Shown: one piece after another, positions 31,471 through 43,517 of the stretch | Position numbering within the stretch: position 1 is the first letter of the stretch | Layout: each line of letters begins with the position of its first letter | Source of the DNA: Ampelocalamus luodianensis | Taxonomy: Eukaryota; Streptophyta; Magnoliopsida; Poales; Poaceae | Assembly: GCA_036346255.1 (NCBI GenBank) | Contig: CM070624.1 | Span: 19,996,626-20,060,625 of the forward strand | Reading direction: 5' to 3' | Length of the DNA stretch: 64,000 nt | The notes under the pieces: generated by a model | Told to the model about the DNA's origin: nothing | What the model saw: only the letters and a program-made list of their open reading frames with translations | Databases searched by the model: none | Translations under genes and position numbers: made by a program

Positions 31471-32375
31471 GTAAGTTACTCAATTATTTATTCCTATTAT
31501 ACAGTAAATGACATTTATCTGCGTATATATGTGGATCTGCTATTCAAATTCATCTTAGAGTTTAAGTAGATAATATCAACTAAAGGTCAAGGTATCATAA
31601 CTTTATCAAAGACCTGAATGTTTTTGCAGTTTTCTGATATTCACATGAGTTGTGGAAATATTTGTTTATGATAATTGAGATTCATAAAAGATAATATGAA
31701 TTCAGGGTATGACAAATTTGCCAAAGACCTGAGTGCTTTCGCAGTTTGTTTAAATTCACTTGGTTTAGAGCTGCTTTGGCTGCTCATAGATCAAGGATAG
31801 TGTTTAGTACCTTGTGGATTCAGTAGACACCCAATTACTTGAGCAGTTTGAAGTGCAGGGACCAAAGGTCTTGGGGTCCCAGTATGAAAGAGCATTTTTC
31901 TGCTATAAACCTTTAGCCATTGAGTGTCAATAGTGGTGATATAGGAAGTTAGGAACGGACCAAAATTTTCCATGTATAAGCTTATGCTAGTGTAACTGTC
32001 TTCTCATAGTACATTTATTTACTTCCGATTATTTTCTCTATGCCTAAATGTCTTGCTGCTCTGATACTTGTGAATGAGCAAAAATTGGTTTCCTCTGGAA
32101 CACCACAAAAATGTTTAGGGAACATCCTTGTATATAGGACTGAAAAAAGGTCGGACCCTGTTACACCACTTTCTTTGTTCTGGTATGTCTGCACTGATAA
32201 ACCAGAATGACATTTCCGTTCTTCTGCCATGCATACAACTTTTCAAGAAAGAAATAAACAATACCTGAAACTAAAACAATCTACACTTTACACCCTATTA
32301 CTTTTTTGTCAATAAGTTTGCACGCGATAACACAGACTTGAAGTTGTCGTGTGTGTGAACAAACTTGCAATGTGT
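31471..32375. other. Unassigned AT-rich DNA
   Basis: Two similar stretches, near 31590-31640 (ATCAAAGACCTGAATG...TTTGCAGTTT) and 31705-31752 (CCAAAGACCTGAGTG...TCGCAGTTT), form a short imperfect direct repeat. Minus-strand frames at 31791-31973 and 32015-32230 have no family I recognise. Confidence 0.4.
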
Positions 32376-32380
32376 CAAAT

Positions 32381-32881
32381 TGTTATGGTTCAATATCCAA
32401 CGAGGCACTGCAGTGTGCAGTACGGCAGCACTGTGATACTGTAGCGCCAGATGACTGTAGTGTTGTGTCTACTGTAGTGTCATGTACTGTAGCATCACCA
32501 TGTTAGGCCGTCTTAGTTATTTAGGAATCTAACTATTAGTTAGGCAAGTTATTATTAAATTAGATTGTTAGAGATAAGTTTACTTATAGATTATTTTTTA
32601 AGAGTCAAGTCGGGTTATCTCTATAAAAGGGTAGCATGTATCCATTATCAATGGAAAAAAGAAATAAACAAAGTTAGTCTCTAACCGGTTGGCTAAAGAT
32701 CAGAGTCTCTTTGTTCGTCGGGAAGAGTCCCGTCGAGCTTGGAGGGCGATCCCTCGTCTCCCTGGCTAATTAGGCCTCAGAGCCTCGCTATCTCGACAGG
32801 GAAGAGCCCTGCCGGCGGTTAGATGAGGGCGAGCATCCTACCTTCGGTCCTCGGACCCGTATCCAACCAACGACCACAACA
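32381..32881 (+). repeat. Left LTR of TRIM-like element 2
   Basis: Begins TGTTATGGTTCAATATCC and ends CACAACA; a TATA-like CTATAAAAGGG lies at about 32621. Aligns with 33131-33656. Confidence 0.85.
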
Positions 32882-33130
32882 TTTAGTATCAAGGCCACTC
32901 ACCATGGTTTCCGGTGCCGCACTATCTCTCTTGGAGAAGTTGAAGGCTAACAACAAAGAGCAGAAGATCTTACTCGACAACATGACTGCTGTCCATTGGA
33001 GCTTCGTTGATCCTCGTCTACATGAAGAGACATCATCATCATACCTTCTCATCAACACGAGCCACCAAGGACTTCAACTGTGGCCACCACCGCAGCTCGA
33101 GGACGAGCTGTCTCGCCGCGAGGGGTGTAA

Positions 33131-33656
33131 TGTTATGGTTCAATATCCAACGAGGCACTGCAGCGCACGGCACGGCACGGCAGCACCGTGATACTGTAGC
33201 ATCGGATGACTGTAGCGTTGCGTCTACTCGGCGTCGCCCATGTTAGGCAGCCTTAGTTATTTAGGAATCTATCTATTAGTTAGGCAAGTTATTATTAAAT
33301 TTGATTGTTAGAGATAAGTTTATTTATAGATTATTTCTTAAAAGTCAAGTCGGGTCATCCCTATAAAAAGGATAGTATGTATCCATTATCAAGGGAGAAA
33401 AGAAATAAACAAAGTTAGTCCCTAACCGGTTGGCTAAAGATCAGAGCCTCCTAAAGTTAGTCCCTAACCGGTTGGCTAAAGATCAGAGCCTCCTTATTCG
33501 TCGGGAAGGGTTCCGCCGAGCTTGGAGGGCGATCCTTCACCTCCCTAGCTAATCAGGTCTCGTTGCCTCGACAGAGAAGAGCCCTGCCGGCGGTTAGATG
33601 AGGGCGAGTGTCCTACCTTCGGTTCTCGGACCCGTATCCAACCAACGACCATAACA
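33131..33656 (+). repeat. Right LTR of TRIM-like element 2, with 42-bp internal duplication
   Basis: Begins TGTTATGGTTCAATATCC and ends CATAACA. It is longer than the left copy mainly because AAAGTTAGTCCCTAACCGG...CCTCCT is present twice in tandem (33411-33452 and 33453-33494). Since the left LTR has one copy, the duplication arose after insertion. Confidence 0.85.
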
Positions 33657-33704
33657 CAAATAGGTTTAAGGTAATCGTTTACTGGATTTTTCAGTCCAAT
33701 ACAT

Positions 33705-33710
33705 TTTATT
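33705..33710 (-). terminator. Candidate polyadenylation signal of the MADS gene
   Basis: AATAAA on the minus strand, about 262 nt after the MADS stop codon and about 45 bp before the TRIM-like element begins. Plant signals are loose, so this is only a candidate. Confidence 0.35.
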
Positions 33711-33971
33711 GGAAATAGATTTACACTACCATTTATCAATCGCCCATGGCATGCAAACTGCCTCTGTCTTGCTATGGGTTTAAGATCTTTACAACCAATA
33801 ATATTTCTGGCTGCTCTGAATTGTAGCCCTTGAGCACAATGACAACATGAGTAATACCATACTTCATAATTCTTCATGGATGTAATTGTAATCTGCAAGT
33901 GTTCAATAAGTCATAATTGAAAGTTTCACTGAAGAACTGAGAACATAATGAATAGATCTTGTGCAAAAAAG

Positions 33972-35643
33972 TTACCCTAGTTTAGGAGCTGCAGGTTGCT
34001 CAACATCATTTTGTTGCTGTGGGGTATTGAGTTCGAGATGAAGAGGAACATTGACATCCTCCACAACTGCAAAGTTGTATGGAGTCGTTGAATCTCGGTT
34101 GACTTCACTTGCTGCTTCTGTCTCGTAGAGCTGAGAAGAAAAACAAGTCACATGTCAATCATGTGCTGAAGCATAAATCCTATGAAATCATCTGTCATAA
34201 TTTATCAAATACCTTCTTATATAGTTCAAAATTTTCTTGACGAATCAAGTTGACCTTTTTGTATAGTTCCATGTTTTCTTGGTGGATATGGCTTTCCTGC
34301 AAATAAGTCAGCAACAGAGTCAACTTGTCGAAATCCACTCATAGACTTCAGTACTTCACACTAATAACAAAATGTTGTAGAACCTTTCGATTCAGTTCAT
34401 GAATTTCATCAATCGAGACTTGGTCCTGAAAGTAACAATAATGAACCTGAATTAGTCTATTTGGAGGAGACAATCAGGTCCAGAAAAAAATTGGTGAGCA
34501 GGTTGACCTTTTTTGTTCGGATGCAACGTAGACTTATCTCTAGCTGATTCTCTAGAGTCTGAAGTTCCTTGATACCCAATCCAGAGAGGTCTTGTCCCAT
34601 CAACTGCCTGCAATCAATCAGTCAGCGTTACTTGTTGTGTGCCGACTGATATATGTAGTGAACATTTCCACATCCTCTAGCACGTTTGATCAATTGTCAA
34701 TAAGTGAAGGGTAGCGTTTTAATGTATAAATGTCTATAACTTGTACCTTGTTAGGTTAATTGTTGTAGATCAGGCCTCCATAGGTATGCAAGTATTAATG
34801 TTCTGTGGGTTGTGACTGAAGCAAGCACAAATCAGAGTGCTCAAACAATATATTACCAGGCAAAAGAACAAATGATAATATCATATCCGTTCTCCTTTGG
34901 TATGTACTCTGATTCTTTAGAAGTTAATCAGAATTGCTTAAAAACTAAATGGCTTGGCATATAAAATTCTCCAACTTTTTACATTTCTTTCGTTTGTGAC
35001 AACTGATGTCTGCATAAAGCCATAAACAAAGGATACCCCCATGGAATCTTTATAAATCATTTCTTATACTTACGTATTATATGAACATGCATACCAAATT
35101 GGCCAATTTCTTCTCATATTATGTTTTTTTAATAATTTATATACCATATACAAATTGGGTGTTGTTGGTACTCGTGGTACCTCATGGTCCTTGAATTTCA
35201 TCACCAAGAGCTATGAAAGTATGAATGATCCGTGACATCGTGCATAGGTTCATAATTATATTTTTCTCTTCCAACCCGAGTTTTACCTTAATAAGGAATA
35301 CTGTGGGAATGCAATTGCGACATTTTTTCACTAATTGGATATTTCTGCATGCTGAATATCGTTACTATGTGTTTATTTTATTATGTTGTGCATTTTGAAC
35401 TTCAGTATATTCTTGCAAATTTAACACTATGAAGGTTTTCCTTCCTTAGTTAGCTAACCTGGAAGTTGTGCACTTGTGCTTGTGCTGACAATTTCTGATG
35501 TTTGGTCCTTTTTTAATTATATTTGACAAGTTTTCTGATCATACATGTGGTGAACTGAACTTGCAGGTTTTCTGACCATACCGGTGATTTTCTTGCAAGT
35601 TGTGCAGTTGTTGTCTCAGGCTTGCTGCCTCCCGTTGCCAGAA
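33972..35643 (-). CDS. MIKC MADS-box gene, AGL17 clade: K-box and C-terminal exons
   Basis: Five exons on the minus strand, all with GT-AG sites and an unbroken frame: 35643-35582 (62 bp), 34607-34508 (100), 34425-34384 (42), 34296-34213 (84) and 34130-33972 (159, ending in TAA). The 62/100/42 sizes are the classic MIKC exon 3-5 pattern. Translation gives FWQREAASLRQQLHNLQ, then QLMGQDLSGLGIKELQTLEN (the K-box, an amphipathic coiled coil for dimer and tetramer formation), DEIHELNRK, a doubled QEN-x-ELYKK unit, and a C-terminus VPLHLELNTPQQQ. These features fit AGL17-like rice proteins (OsMADS23/27/57/61 group; exact member not resolved). MADS proteins are nuclear transcription factors. The MADS-domain exons 1 and 2 were not recognised between 35644 and 64000. 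Confidence 0.85.
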
Positions 35644-36140
35644 CTATTGAATATAAAAGGCACGGTTAAGTAACACTAAATCCAGGTTTGCCAAAAGCAT
35701 TGAAATAAACATGTTGTACAGAAGAATAATTGAGCTATCAGCAAACTAACTAAATTATATATTGTCTTGAAAGAACTTAATTACATGAGGTTACCACTAT
35801 CTGAATTCAAGTAACAAGAGATGGAGAAAGAGATTATATAGAAAGAAAATAAAGCAGGTACAGAACTTTCTCATTTTGAAGGTTGAGATTTTGTTTTCTT
35901 CCGATATTTCAATTAAGGATTTTTTTTGTGAATATGGACTATAAAGCAGAACGTATATTACCACACTCCACTTGGTTATTTATTCCCATGTCATCACCCA
36001 CGCTTCTCATGAAAGTGCTCCTAAGTCCAAACTGAGCTGAATTAACCTGATAGCATGTGAAATCCTAATGAAGTATGTACTAGGGGCACAACAGGTCAGG
36101 AAACCAGTGACGATCTTGCTGGTGCAAACTTTTGCATGAC
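35644..36140. other. Upstream intron of the MADS gene (partial)
   Basis: AT-rich, no coding block on either strand. It should be part of intron 2 if the gene continues upstream. Confidence 0.4.
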
Positions 36141-36312
36141 AGTGTAAGCAGTGGCTCAGCCACATTATGACCTTGGCGTCAAGCGACCCTACATGTTTTT
36201 CCCAAATAGCCTTAATACTATTGATATTTACTGTGAAACACATAAAACTTCAAATATTTCAGAGGCATTGACCCCACATGGTTTGAGTTCTGGCTCTGCT
36301 ACTGAGTGTAAG
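36141..36312. mobile_element. hAT MITE, 156 bp, perfect 8-bp TSD
   Basis: The element at 36149-36304 starts CAGTGGCTCAGCCA and ends TGGCTCTGCTACTG. The flanking 8-mers AGTGTAAG are identical. The ends match the CAGTGGCGGAACC type of the 3.1 kb hAT at 1406-4533 in the first seven bases, so the same transposase family may have moved both. Confidence 0.85.
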
Positions 36313-39234
36313 GTTGAATTTTGTCTCAATTTTGTCCAGATTTGCAAAGGTTGTCGTCTCGAAAGGCTGAATGTAAACTGAAAAGGATTAATGTTTTGCT
36401 GATCACTTTGGTGGATGAAAACACAGGGAGGTGTTTTCCTTGCTCCAGTGTTCCGTATGATTCTTTACAGTTGTATCTTTTGATGGTCTGATGTTTTTTT
36501 TATCCTTGTATTCTGAGGTTTAAAAAGGAATCAAACAAGAGCTCTCTGCACACGAGCTGTCTTGGAATTCCTTCAGAAGAAATTCTACTATCCCGTTTAC
36601 TGTTCTTCGACTAGCAATTTGTATCATCTGTACATTTGCAGCCCTTTAAGCAACTCAGGAGTTGACCTATAATCAGGTGCCCTGTATCTACAGTTCTTCT
36701 GCATATGCATCTATTCTATATTAGTAAGACAGGAAAAGAAGTTACTACGTTCATTTTAGGGCTATAAATTACCATGTTAATTGTAGGAAAAAGAGAAAGA
36801 TATGCACCGTCGAGTGTGGTGGGGTCTTAATTATAACGGTGCAGATTAATTAGATGTATTTATGAGCTATTAAAGTAGTATTAAAAATACAATTGTATTT
36901 TCAGTCATATATAAGTATTGAGTTAGATAACAAATACAACACTATTTTTAGAGGTATTATAATAGCTAGCCGCGTAATTGGGAATTTGGCTAGTTACATT
37001 AAAAAGTGCTTTGTAGTTGAAAGAGTTTTTACAGTCTTCAGTTGTATTGTGGAGTAACTCAAAACAAAAGCATGTTCGTTGTGGCTGTTCTGTAGTTGGA
37101 GAAGTTTCTGCAAGCATTTTAAGCTGACGGTTATATTAAATTCTAAATACGCGGCCTTATAAAAGCATATACAATGGTATAGACGGTTGCTGTTTGTAAT
37201 ACTCTCTATGTCATCTATAAACAAAATTAAAGAAAACTCATACAATGAGTTGTCTTTAAGTTATGTATATATAACCCTACAAACTTTACAGACAACATGG
37301 ATACAACAACGAAACAACCGTCTATAAGAGTCTTATAGACTGTCTGTTGACTGTTGCATGTCAGACAACTTTATTCTCTCTTTTATTCTCTTTAATTCGC
37401 ATCATTAAAAATCTTACGTGGTAAAGATTATAGACTGCTGATGACACCACTGTACATACCCTAAGATGATGCAATCCTGTCTTTGCTTGATATTTTCCTT
37501 ATCCAGCTGACTTTTGTTGGGTCATTTAAATGCATAGCAAGATTTTGCAGACAGCACCATCTTAGACTGAATTCAAATAAGCTTCGACTCAAACAATCAA
37601 AATAAGCTTGGGGCCTGGTTGAAGAAGCTTCAGCTCAGCCTGACAACTAGTGAGTGCTACTCAAATGATTTTTGTCAAGACTTCGAAACTTGGTTTTGAC
37701 CTAAAGGGAGTTTCATTTTGAGCTTGGTAGGTTTAACAAGATTTCGGAGCATTAATGCAGAATGGCAATTCTATTTGTACCAGTACTCACGGACATGTAA
37801 TTGGCCAAAGAGGTTGATTTTTAAATTCAACTTGCAAATTGACAAATAAATCGTCAAAAGTCAGGCAAGTTCTTACGCGCTTAGCTCATCTCGAGGAGTG
37901 GACACAATTATCGATGCCATCTAACATAGATTCGATTATTACGACTGATTTATGAATCGAAGCCTTGTCTATATTGTCAGCAGTTGGTTATGATCAATGG
38001 TCTTCTGGTCTTTTTCCCTCTCTCCAATATATAGCCAAAATTGCCTCGGTACTCCTCACAGTATTGTTCATTAAGGGAAGGCAAAATTGGCTACAGAGCA
38101 CAAAAATGTCTTTAGCTAGCGGACACACAAAAAATGTGGCTATGCCAAAAGACATTCAAATTTTGTAGATATTGGCTCTCGGACACTGAAGCTAGTATTA
38201 TTCTGGGAAGGGACGGCGTCATCTGGAGAAGGCGGAGGGGTGGTGGTGAGTTTTCGAGTTGGGGTTTGGAGAAGTGAGATCCCGATTTGGGGATTTTGAC
38301 CAAGAGTTTTGTATTCCTGTCAGTTCGACAAAAGCAGGCTAAAATAAAGTTCAGCGACCAAAAACGTGTTGTGGCAACGAAAATATCATTTTGCTTACGG
38401 TGAAACCCGCCATGGAAATTGTCATTTTCTTGTTGTTTGACCGAAACCGATGCGAACTGGTATTTTTCTTAAGGTTAAATATATATCCATCACTAAAATT
38501 TCTTGTATCCTTGGCGGCGGATCCAAACCGATGGCAACTAGTATCCAGTAGTGGTTGTTACATGGTTGTATACTTGATGTAGTGGTATTGGTTGGTACTA
38601 AAGAGAGATGCACTAGATCCACTCACTAACCATTGTGCTCTTGGGTTAGCGTTTCATGGCGACTATGAGTGTATAAATAGTTGATGGCTATTGTTGATTT
38701 CTTGGATAAGTAATACCAGCTCATAGATCGAAGCAGCTAACGTTTTTATATGTGATCAAATGCCTCTGCTTTAAGAACCTATGCTATATAAGAGGATGAA
38801 ACAAGATGTTTACATGCTTTAAGAAAGTGGCAAAATTGACTCAAATGGTACATTACTTGCTATAATTCGGGCTAGAAAGCTACAAGTCATGTTAAACATT
38901 CTTGAAGTGACCTATTTACAGGGAATGGTAACTATATATAGTTTTTATTTATTTTCTAACATGTTCTACTACGAATTGAAGGTAGAGATGTCATCAACAT
39001 ATTCTGCTATGAATTGGAGGTAGAGAGACATCATTTTGGATTACTGGAACATGTTTTCTACACGAATTGTTCTAATGCCACTAGTGGCTGGTTGAGTATG
39101 TTGGAAAACTTATTAGTTTTTTGTTATTATTATTACCTATTTGTGTCTTCACCGTTTTTTATATATAGTAGTTGTCTTTGAATTGTATTTCAAGTGTTGG
39201 TATCTGCGTTTAGATGCTTTAAAAAGTTGAGCAA
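36313..39234. other. AT-rich DNA with a possible MITE
   Basis: No exon recognised. A weak MITE candidate runs from about 37163 (ATATACAATGGTATAGACGG) to 37461, where the minus strand begins GGGTATGTACAGTGGTGTC; no TSD was fixed. GC-richer sequence at 38200-38300 holds no clear frame. MADS exons 1-2 were sought on the minus strand and not seen. Confidence 0.4.
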
Positions 39235-39262
39235 TACTCCCTCTGTTCATAAATATATGATG

Positions 39263-42200
39263 TTTTATGTAACATCCTAAAATTTGAGATCATTTTCAAT
39301 TGTTTGAAAATGTGATCTTTTTAAAACTTTTTGATACATTTTATCAACATTCGTTTTTCTGAATTTTTTTTATGCAAGACTTTTTGTCTAATTGAGAAAT
39401 TTAGGAATCAAATTTTGGAAATACAAACTTAATTGATAATTAAAATAATTTGAAACAAAACATGATAATTAAAAATCCAAACTTGTTGTATTTGTACAGT
39501 TAATAAAATGGGGAAATGTTTGAAGCATGTTTTGAAACTTTCCTCAAATTAAATAATACAAATGCATACAAACATAAGATTAAAAGAATTGTTGAGAAAA
39601 ATACATAACAAATAAAATTCTGGAAAAATTACACAATAATCTACACTATGTCATGAGCCTCGCCAAACATTCTCATAATTTTGGGAGCTTGATTTCTATA
39701 TTTAAAAATCGCCTCAAACCCTTAGCCTTTTTTAAAAAAATCCTAGAATTAAATTCTTTCCCTTTTCTCACTCACAAGCCAGCCCCACCTGCCACCTTCT
39801 TCTTCCATGTGCTGCTATGCCCCGTGTGCGCTAGCTCATGCCCCATGTCGCGCCAGCACTTCGCCTCATGAATTTTTTATTATTAATTAATCCTTTTTCA
39901 AATTTAATTTTAAAGTTAACTCCAGCGCACTTTATTTCCAATTCTAACCAAATAACACTATCACGCCAGCCCGTTGCTGGGCCAACTCTTGTCACTCCAT
40001 GGGTGGTGGCGTGGCAGTGTTGTTTGGTCACGCCACCACCAGTGGCGTGACAAAAAGTGCGTTTTTGCACACTTATCCTATAGCGTGACAATGTTATTTT
40101 GTCATGCCATGGGTGGTGGCGTGACCAAAGGGGTTAGAATTGGAAATAAAGTGCGTCGGAGGTTAACTTTAAAATTAAATTTGAAAAAGTATTAATTAAT
40201 AAAAAAAGTTCCTCGGCTCACCCTCGGCTTGGCCGAGCCGCCCCTGGTTTCGCCTCGAGCCCATGCCCTGCGCCTGCGCCCATGCCATGTCCTGGTTGTG
40301 CCCGTGCCCATGCCCTGCCACCTCCCTTTGTCATCTCTAGGAGCATCTCGCTGTCGGTTCTCACGGTTTCTCACGAGCCGTTTGCCCATACACCTGAGCA
40401 CTGAGTGCGCCTGTCCACTCTCTCCATCTCCCTCACCTTCCCACTCCATTCCTCCCCTCCTTGAGCCCAAATCAAGCCCGGAGCTGAGTGTCGCGTGCCG
40501 GCCATGGACGTCGTCGCCGCCAAGCCTCTTGGCCATACCAACGACCTACGACCAACTTCTTTATGTCCTTCTAGACCCCCTCAATATCATCTTTCCATCC
40601 CTCACCATCTTCCTCTCTCTCTCTCTGCAGCCGAAGCTCCAGGAACGCGCGCCTTCTTCCTCTCATCCGGCGACGTTCGATTCACGGCTGCCACCTCCAC
40701 TCGCCGCTCCGACCAACCGGGTGAGCTCCTCCCCCTCTCGGTGGCGCGCAACTCTCTTGTTCCTACCTCTCTCTCTTTGTCAGTAGGCCTAGGTGATTAG
40801 GAGAATGATTAGCGCTAATTAACAAAGCTTAAAAGTATGGAGTCTATGGAAAGTGGGACCAATTGAAAAGTAATCAAAAATATAATTTAAAAAGTATTTA
40901 GAATATGTGTTAGTGACATGTGGGACCACTCACTATTCTCGGTTTTAAAACGTGTTTTAAAAACAGAGAGACTGACATGTGGACCCTAGGTGTCAGTGGA
41001 TTAAATCAAATTGGAATTTAATCATTCAGTTAATAAGTGTATAACATGTAGGACCACATCTGTTTTATTAAAAAAAATAAAAATATGAGTCACTCACAAG
41101 TAGGCCCCACATGTAATGTAATAAAATTAGGAAAAATAAGAAAAGCCACTTTTAGTTCAGAGGAAAATACGCTTTCTGTGTTGGAAAGCATAAACCTCAA
41201 AAGAACTTGGAGGAAAATATGCTTTCTCTATTCGTAAACCTCTTAGAGTACGCCTTCGACGTTACATTTTTATTAATTTGTGGATTTTCAAAACTGAAGC
41301 AAATTCAAACCTTAATAACTTTTGCATATAAATTCCAAATTGAGTGAATCTTTTTTCTAAATTCATAAAAATAATACTCTATATGAATATGCAAAAATGT
41401 TTGGATTTTATTTCTACTGAATTTATTTATCCGTATGTGATTTATTCTCGGTTCTTTCGAATAGACGTCGGAATTTGCGAGCGAGTTTAACGACAATCAA
41501 ACGACCTCACTCTCTGAACAACCTGAGCAAGGAAAGCACCTCCTTTGATCATGTTGATCCTATTATTTCAATTATTGTACTTCTTTTTGAAAAATCTATT
41601 ATGCATACGTGGATGTTTGCTTAAAATGGCTATATTTGGGGATAACAGTAGTTATATTCCAATTCAATGCACGATCCTCCTTAAAATATTGGTATCCTTA
41701 ATGTTGTAGCCATTAGGTTATAGTTTAGGCAATATATGATGACGATTTGGGTATTTCGAGTGCGAATGTTGCACAAATGCTTAGTCGAACTCTAGATTTA
41801 CTAAAATTGAAAAAGGGATGAAACGTTGAATATGAATTTGGGAGATTTTGAAATGATGGTCTAGAGGGGGTTAACCTCTGTTATTTTGTGTAAAAATAAA
41901 AATGAAAATTTTAGTTTGTGACGCGAGTGAGTTACATTATAATCTTAGGAGTGTGAGAGGTGCATCTCATAAATAGATAGCGGGAGATCCTTGCCCGGGT
42001 CAATTAAGGACCGAACGCCGGTGAATCATATCTAAGCCTAAACGTACAACCACATGTGCTGGTATGTGACGACTTTAGCTAATTAAATCATCAAAAACTA
42101 GCCTTGCAAGTTGGTAGACCACAGTAGTATGAGCATGACTGGGTAGGCTTGCTCGAAGGGGCTCCCTTCACCGAGGTGTTGGGAATAATGCTTACTGATA

Positions 42201-43212
42201 CAATGGTGAATGCCTCACTTTGACGGGAGGTACCCAGGATTGAAGTGAGGGTTGTCATTCGTCGGGCTAGTGTAAGGCTAGGACTAGGTGATATAAAGGC
42301 TTCGTTACATGCTCTAGACTGGATAATATAATGTTGTGTGCGGTGGTATCGATGGATACTGGATAAACTAGAGAACTCGTATACTGTGGGTAAAGTTGTA
42401 TACCTCTGCAAAGTGTAAATCTTGTTAAATAGTCGTGCTCGCAATCATGAGCATGCTTAGTGACGCCTCATCGGGTATAGTCTCTACTTTTGCAAAAATA
42501 GTCCTATCGGGAAATGTTGGGATGGATATTTTGATGTTGTTTAATCCGAGTGCCATGTCTATGGCGGAAAATAAGATGTTGATTGCGGCCAAGGGGATTG
42601 TGATTTGTTATCTATCAATTTACTTGTTGTTCCTTATTTATTTAACTGTCTTTTAAAATTCTGATGCAAAATACTTTATGTTGTTATTGTAAATTAAATT
42701 TGCTTAATGCTGAAACAACTTGTACCGTAGAGCCTCATCTCTTGTTAGAGAAGCATGTATGTAAATTTTGCGATACGCTACAAGTCTTGCTGGGTACGTA
42801 ATGTACTCAATCTTGCTTAAATTAATTGTTGTTCAAAGGATGAGGATGATCAAATGCCGGACGACGCCTTCTTCGGTCTAGGTACGAGGGTACGGAGACG
42901 GGTCTTTCTAGGGTTTACTCCTTGTCGGTTGCCTGAGGGTTTGGATGGGCATGCCGCTGGACTTCTGCGTTTAATCTATTAAATTTCCGTTGTTACTTCT
43001 GATACTTGAACTTTTATTGGGCCGATCGACCCTTGCATTGTGATCTATGTAATCGTTTAAGTTTATGTATCATATTTGTTTCATGTTATATGTAATTGTG
43101 TATGGATGTGTATGCTAATCTTATGGATGTGTGTACTAGCCACTGATTATGGGACTAGTACGGTACACACACGAGGATTTCAGGTATTCAACACATGAGG
43201 TCTGACATTTTA
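39263..43212 (+). mobile_element. Solo LTR of a long-LTR gypsy-type element, 3.94 kb
   Basis: The LTR at 39268-43207 starts TGTAACATCC and ends GTCTGACA. The flanking 5-mers TTTTA (39263-39267 and 43208-43212) are identical, proving a single LTR-element insertion reduced by LTR-LTR recombination. TGTAAC ends and the CTCC...GGAAAG...TTTGATCATGTTGA region near 41530-41570 link it to the LTR at 43.5-47.7 kb; the LTR at 62053 has comparable ends. No internal domain is present. Plus-strand frames at 40229-40800 are low-complexity. A local inverted repeat lies at 39879-40203. Confidence 0.85.
39879..40203. repeat. Inverted repeat (MITE-like) within the solo LTR
   Basis: Arms of about 72 bp, 39879-39950 and 40132-40203, are inverted copies. 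Shared words are TTAATTAATNCTTTTTCAAA, TTTAAAGTTAAC and GCGCACTTTATTTCCAATTC. The loop is rich in GGCGTG(A/G)C / GTCACGCC words. A TSD was not resolved. It may be a foldback element nested in the LTR. Confidence 0.65.
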
Positions 43213-43517
43213 GAAATCACGCAGTCAAACTTTCTTAACTTTGACAACTAATATATAAAAACTATTTGTATTGGTCAGGTGAAAATGGTATCATTAGATT
43301 AGTCATGAAAAATATTTTCATAATATAATAATTTATATTATTTTATAAATGTATTCATATAAAACGTAATGGCCAAAGTTGCATGTTCAAAACGTCATAT
43401 ATTATTGAACAGAGGGAGTAGTAAGTTTGGACCATTTCTGCTGTTTTGTTTACACTTATTAGGTTCTTGTTGACTACTATATTGCATGCTCTCTGTGTAT
43501 TGCTTTCTTAATTAAGC

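Larger units (their letters stand above)
32376..33661 (+). mobile_element. Short non-autonomous LTR retrotransposon (TRIM/SMART-like), element 2, perfect TSD
   Basis: LTRs at 32381-32881 and 33131-33656 flank only 249 bp. The primer-binding site is TAGTATCAAGGCC at 32884-32896, a mutated TGGTATCAGAGCC. The polypurine stretch CGCGAGGGGTGTAA is the same as in element 1. The TSD CAAAT at 32376-32380 and 33657-33661 is perfect. It lies about 310 bp downstream of the stop of the minus-strand MADS gene. It shares a roughly 90-bp GAGCCTCGCTATCTCGACAG-type block and the end of the interior with element 1, so the two are related families. Confidence 0.88.
39235..43420. mobile_element. Stowaway MITE split by a solo LTR
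   Basis: The left end TA-CTCCCTCTGTTCATAAA (39235 on) and right end TGAACAGAGGGAG-TA (to 43420) are inverted copies with the Stowaway start CTCCCTC and a TA duplication. The MITE parts are 39237-39267 and 43213-43418. Removing the LTR and one TSD gives a 237-bp MITE. Stowaways are moved by Tc1/mariner transposases. Confidence 0.85.

Noticed and set aside
32015..32230. Minus-strand open frame as a small gene
   Set aside because: No recognisable domain or conserved context; length is expected by chance in 900 bp of unassigned DNA.
40229..40800. 185-codon plus-strand open frame
   Set aside because: Lies inside the solo LTR in a CT-rich zone; no domain.
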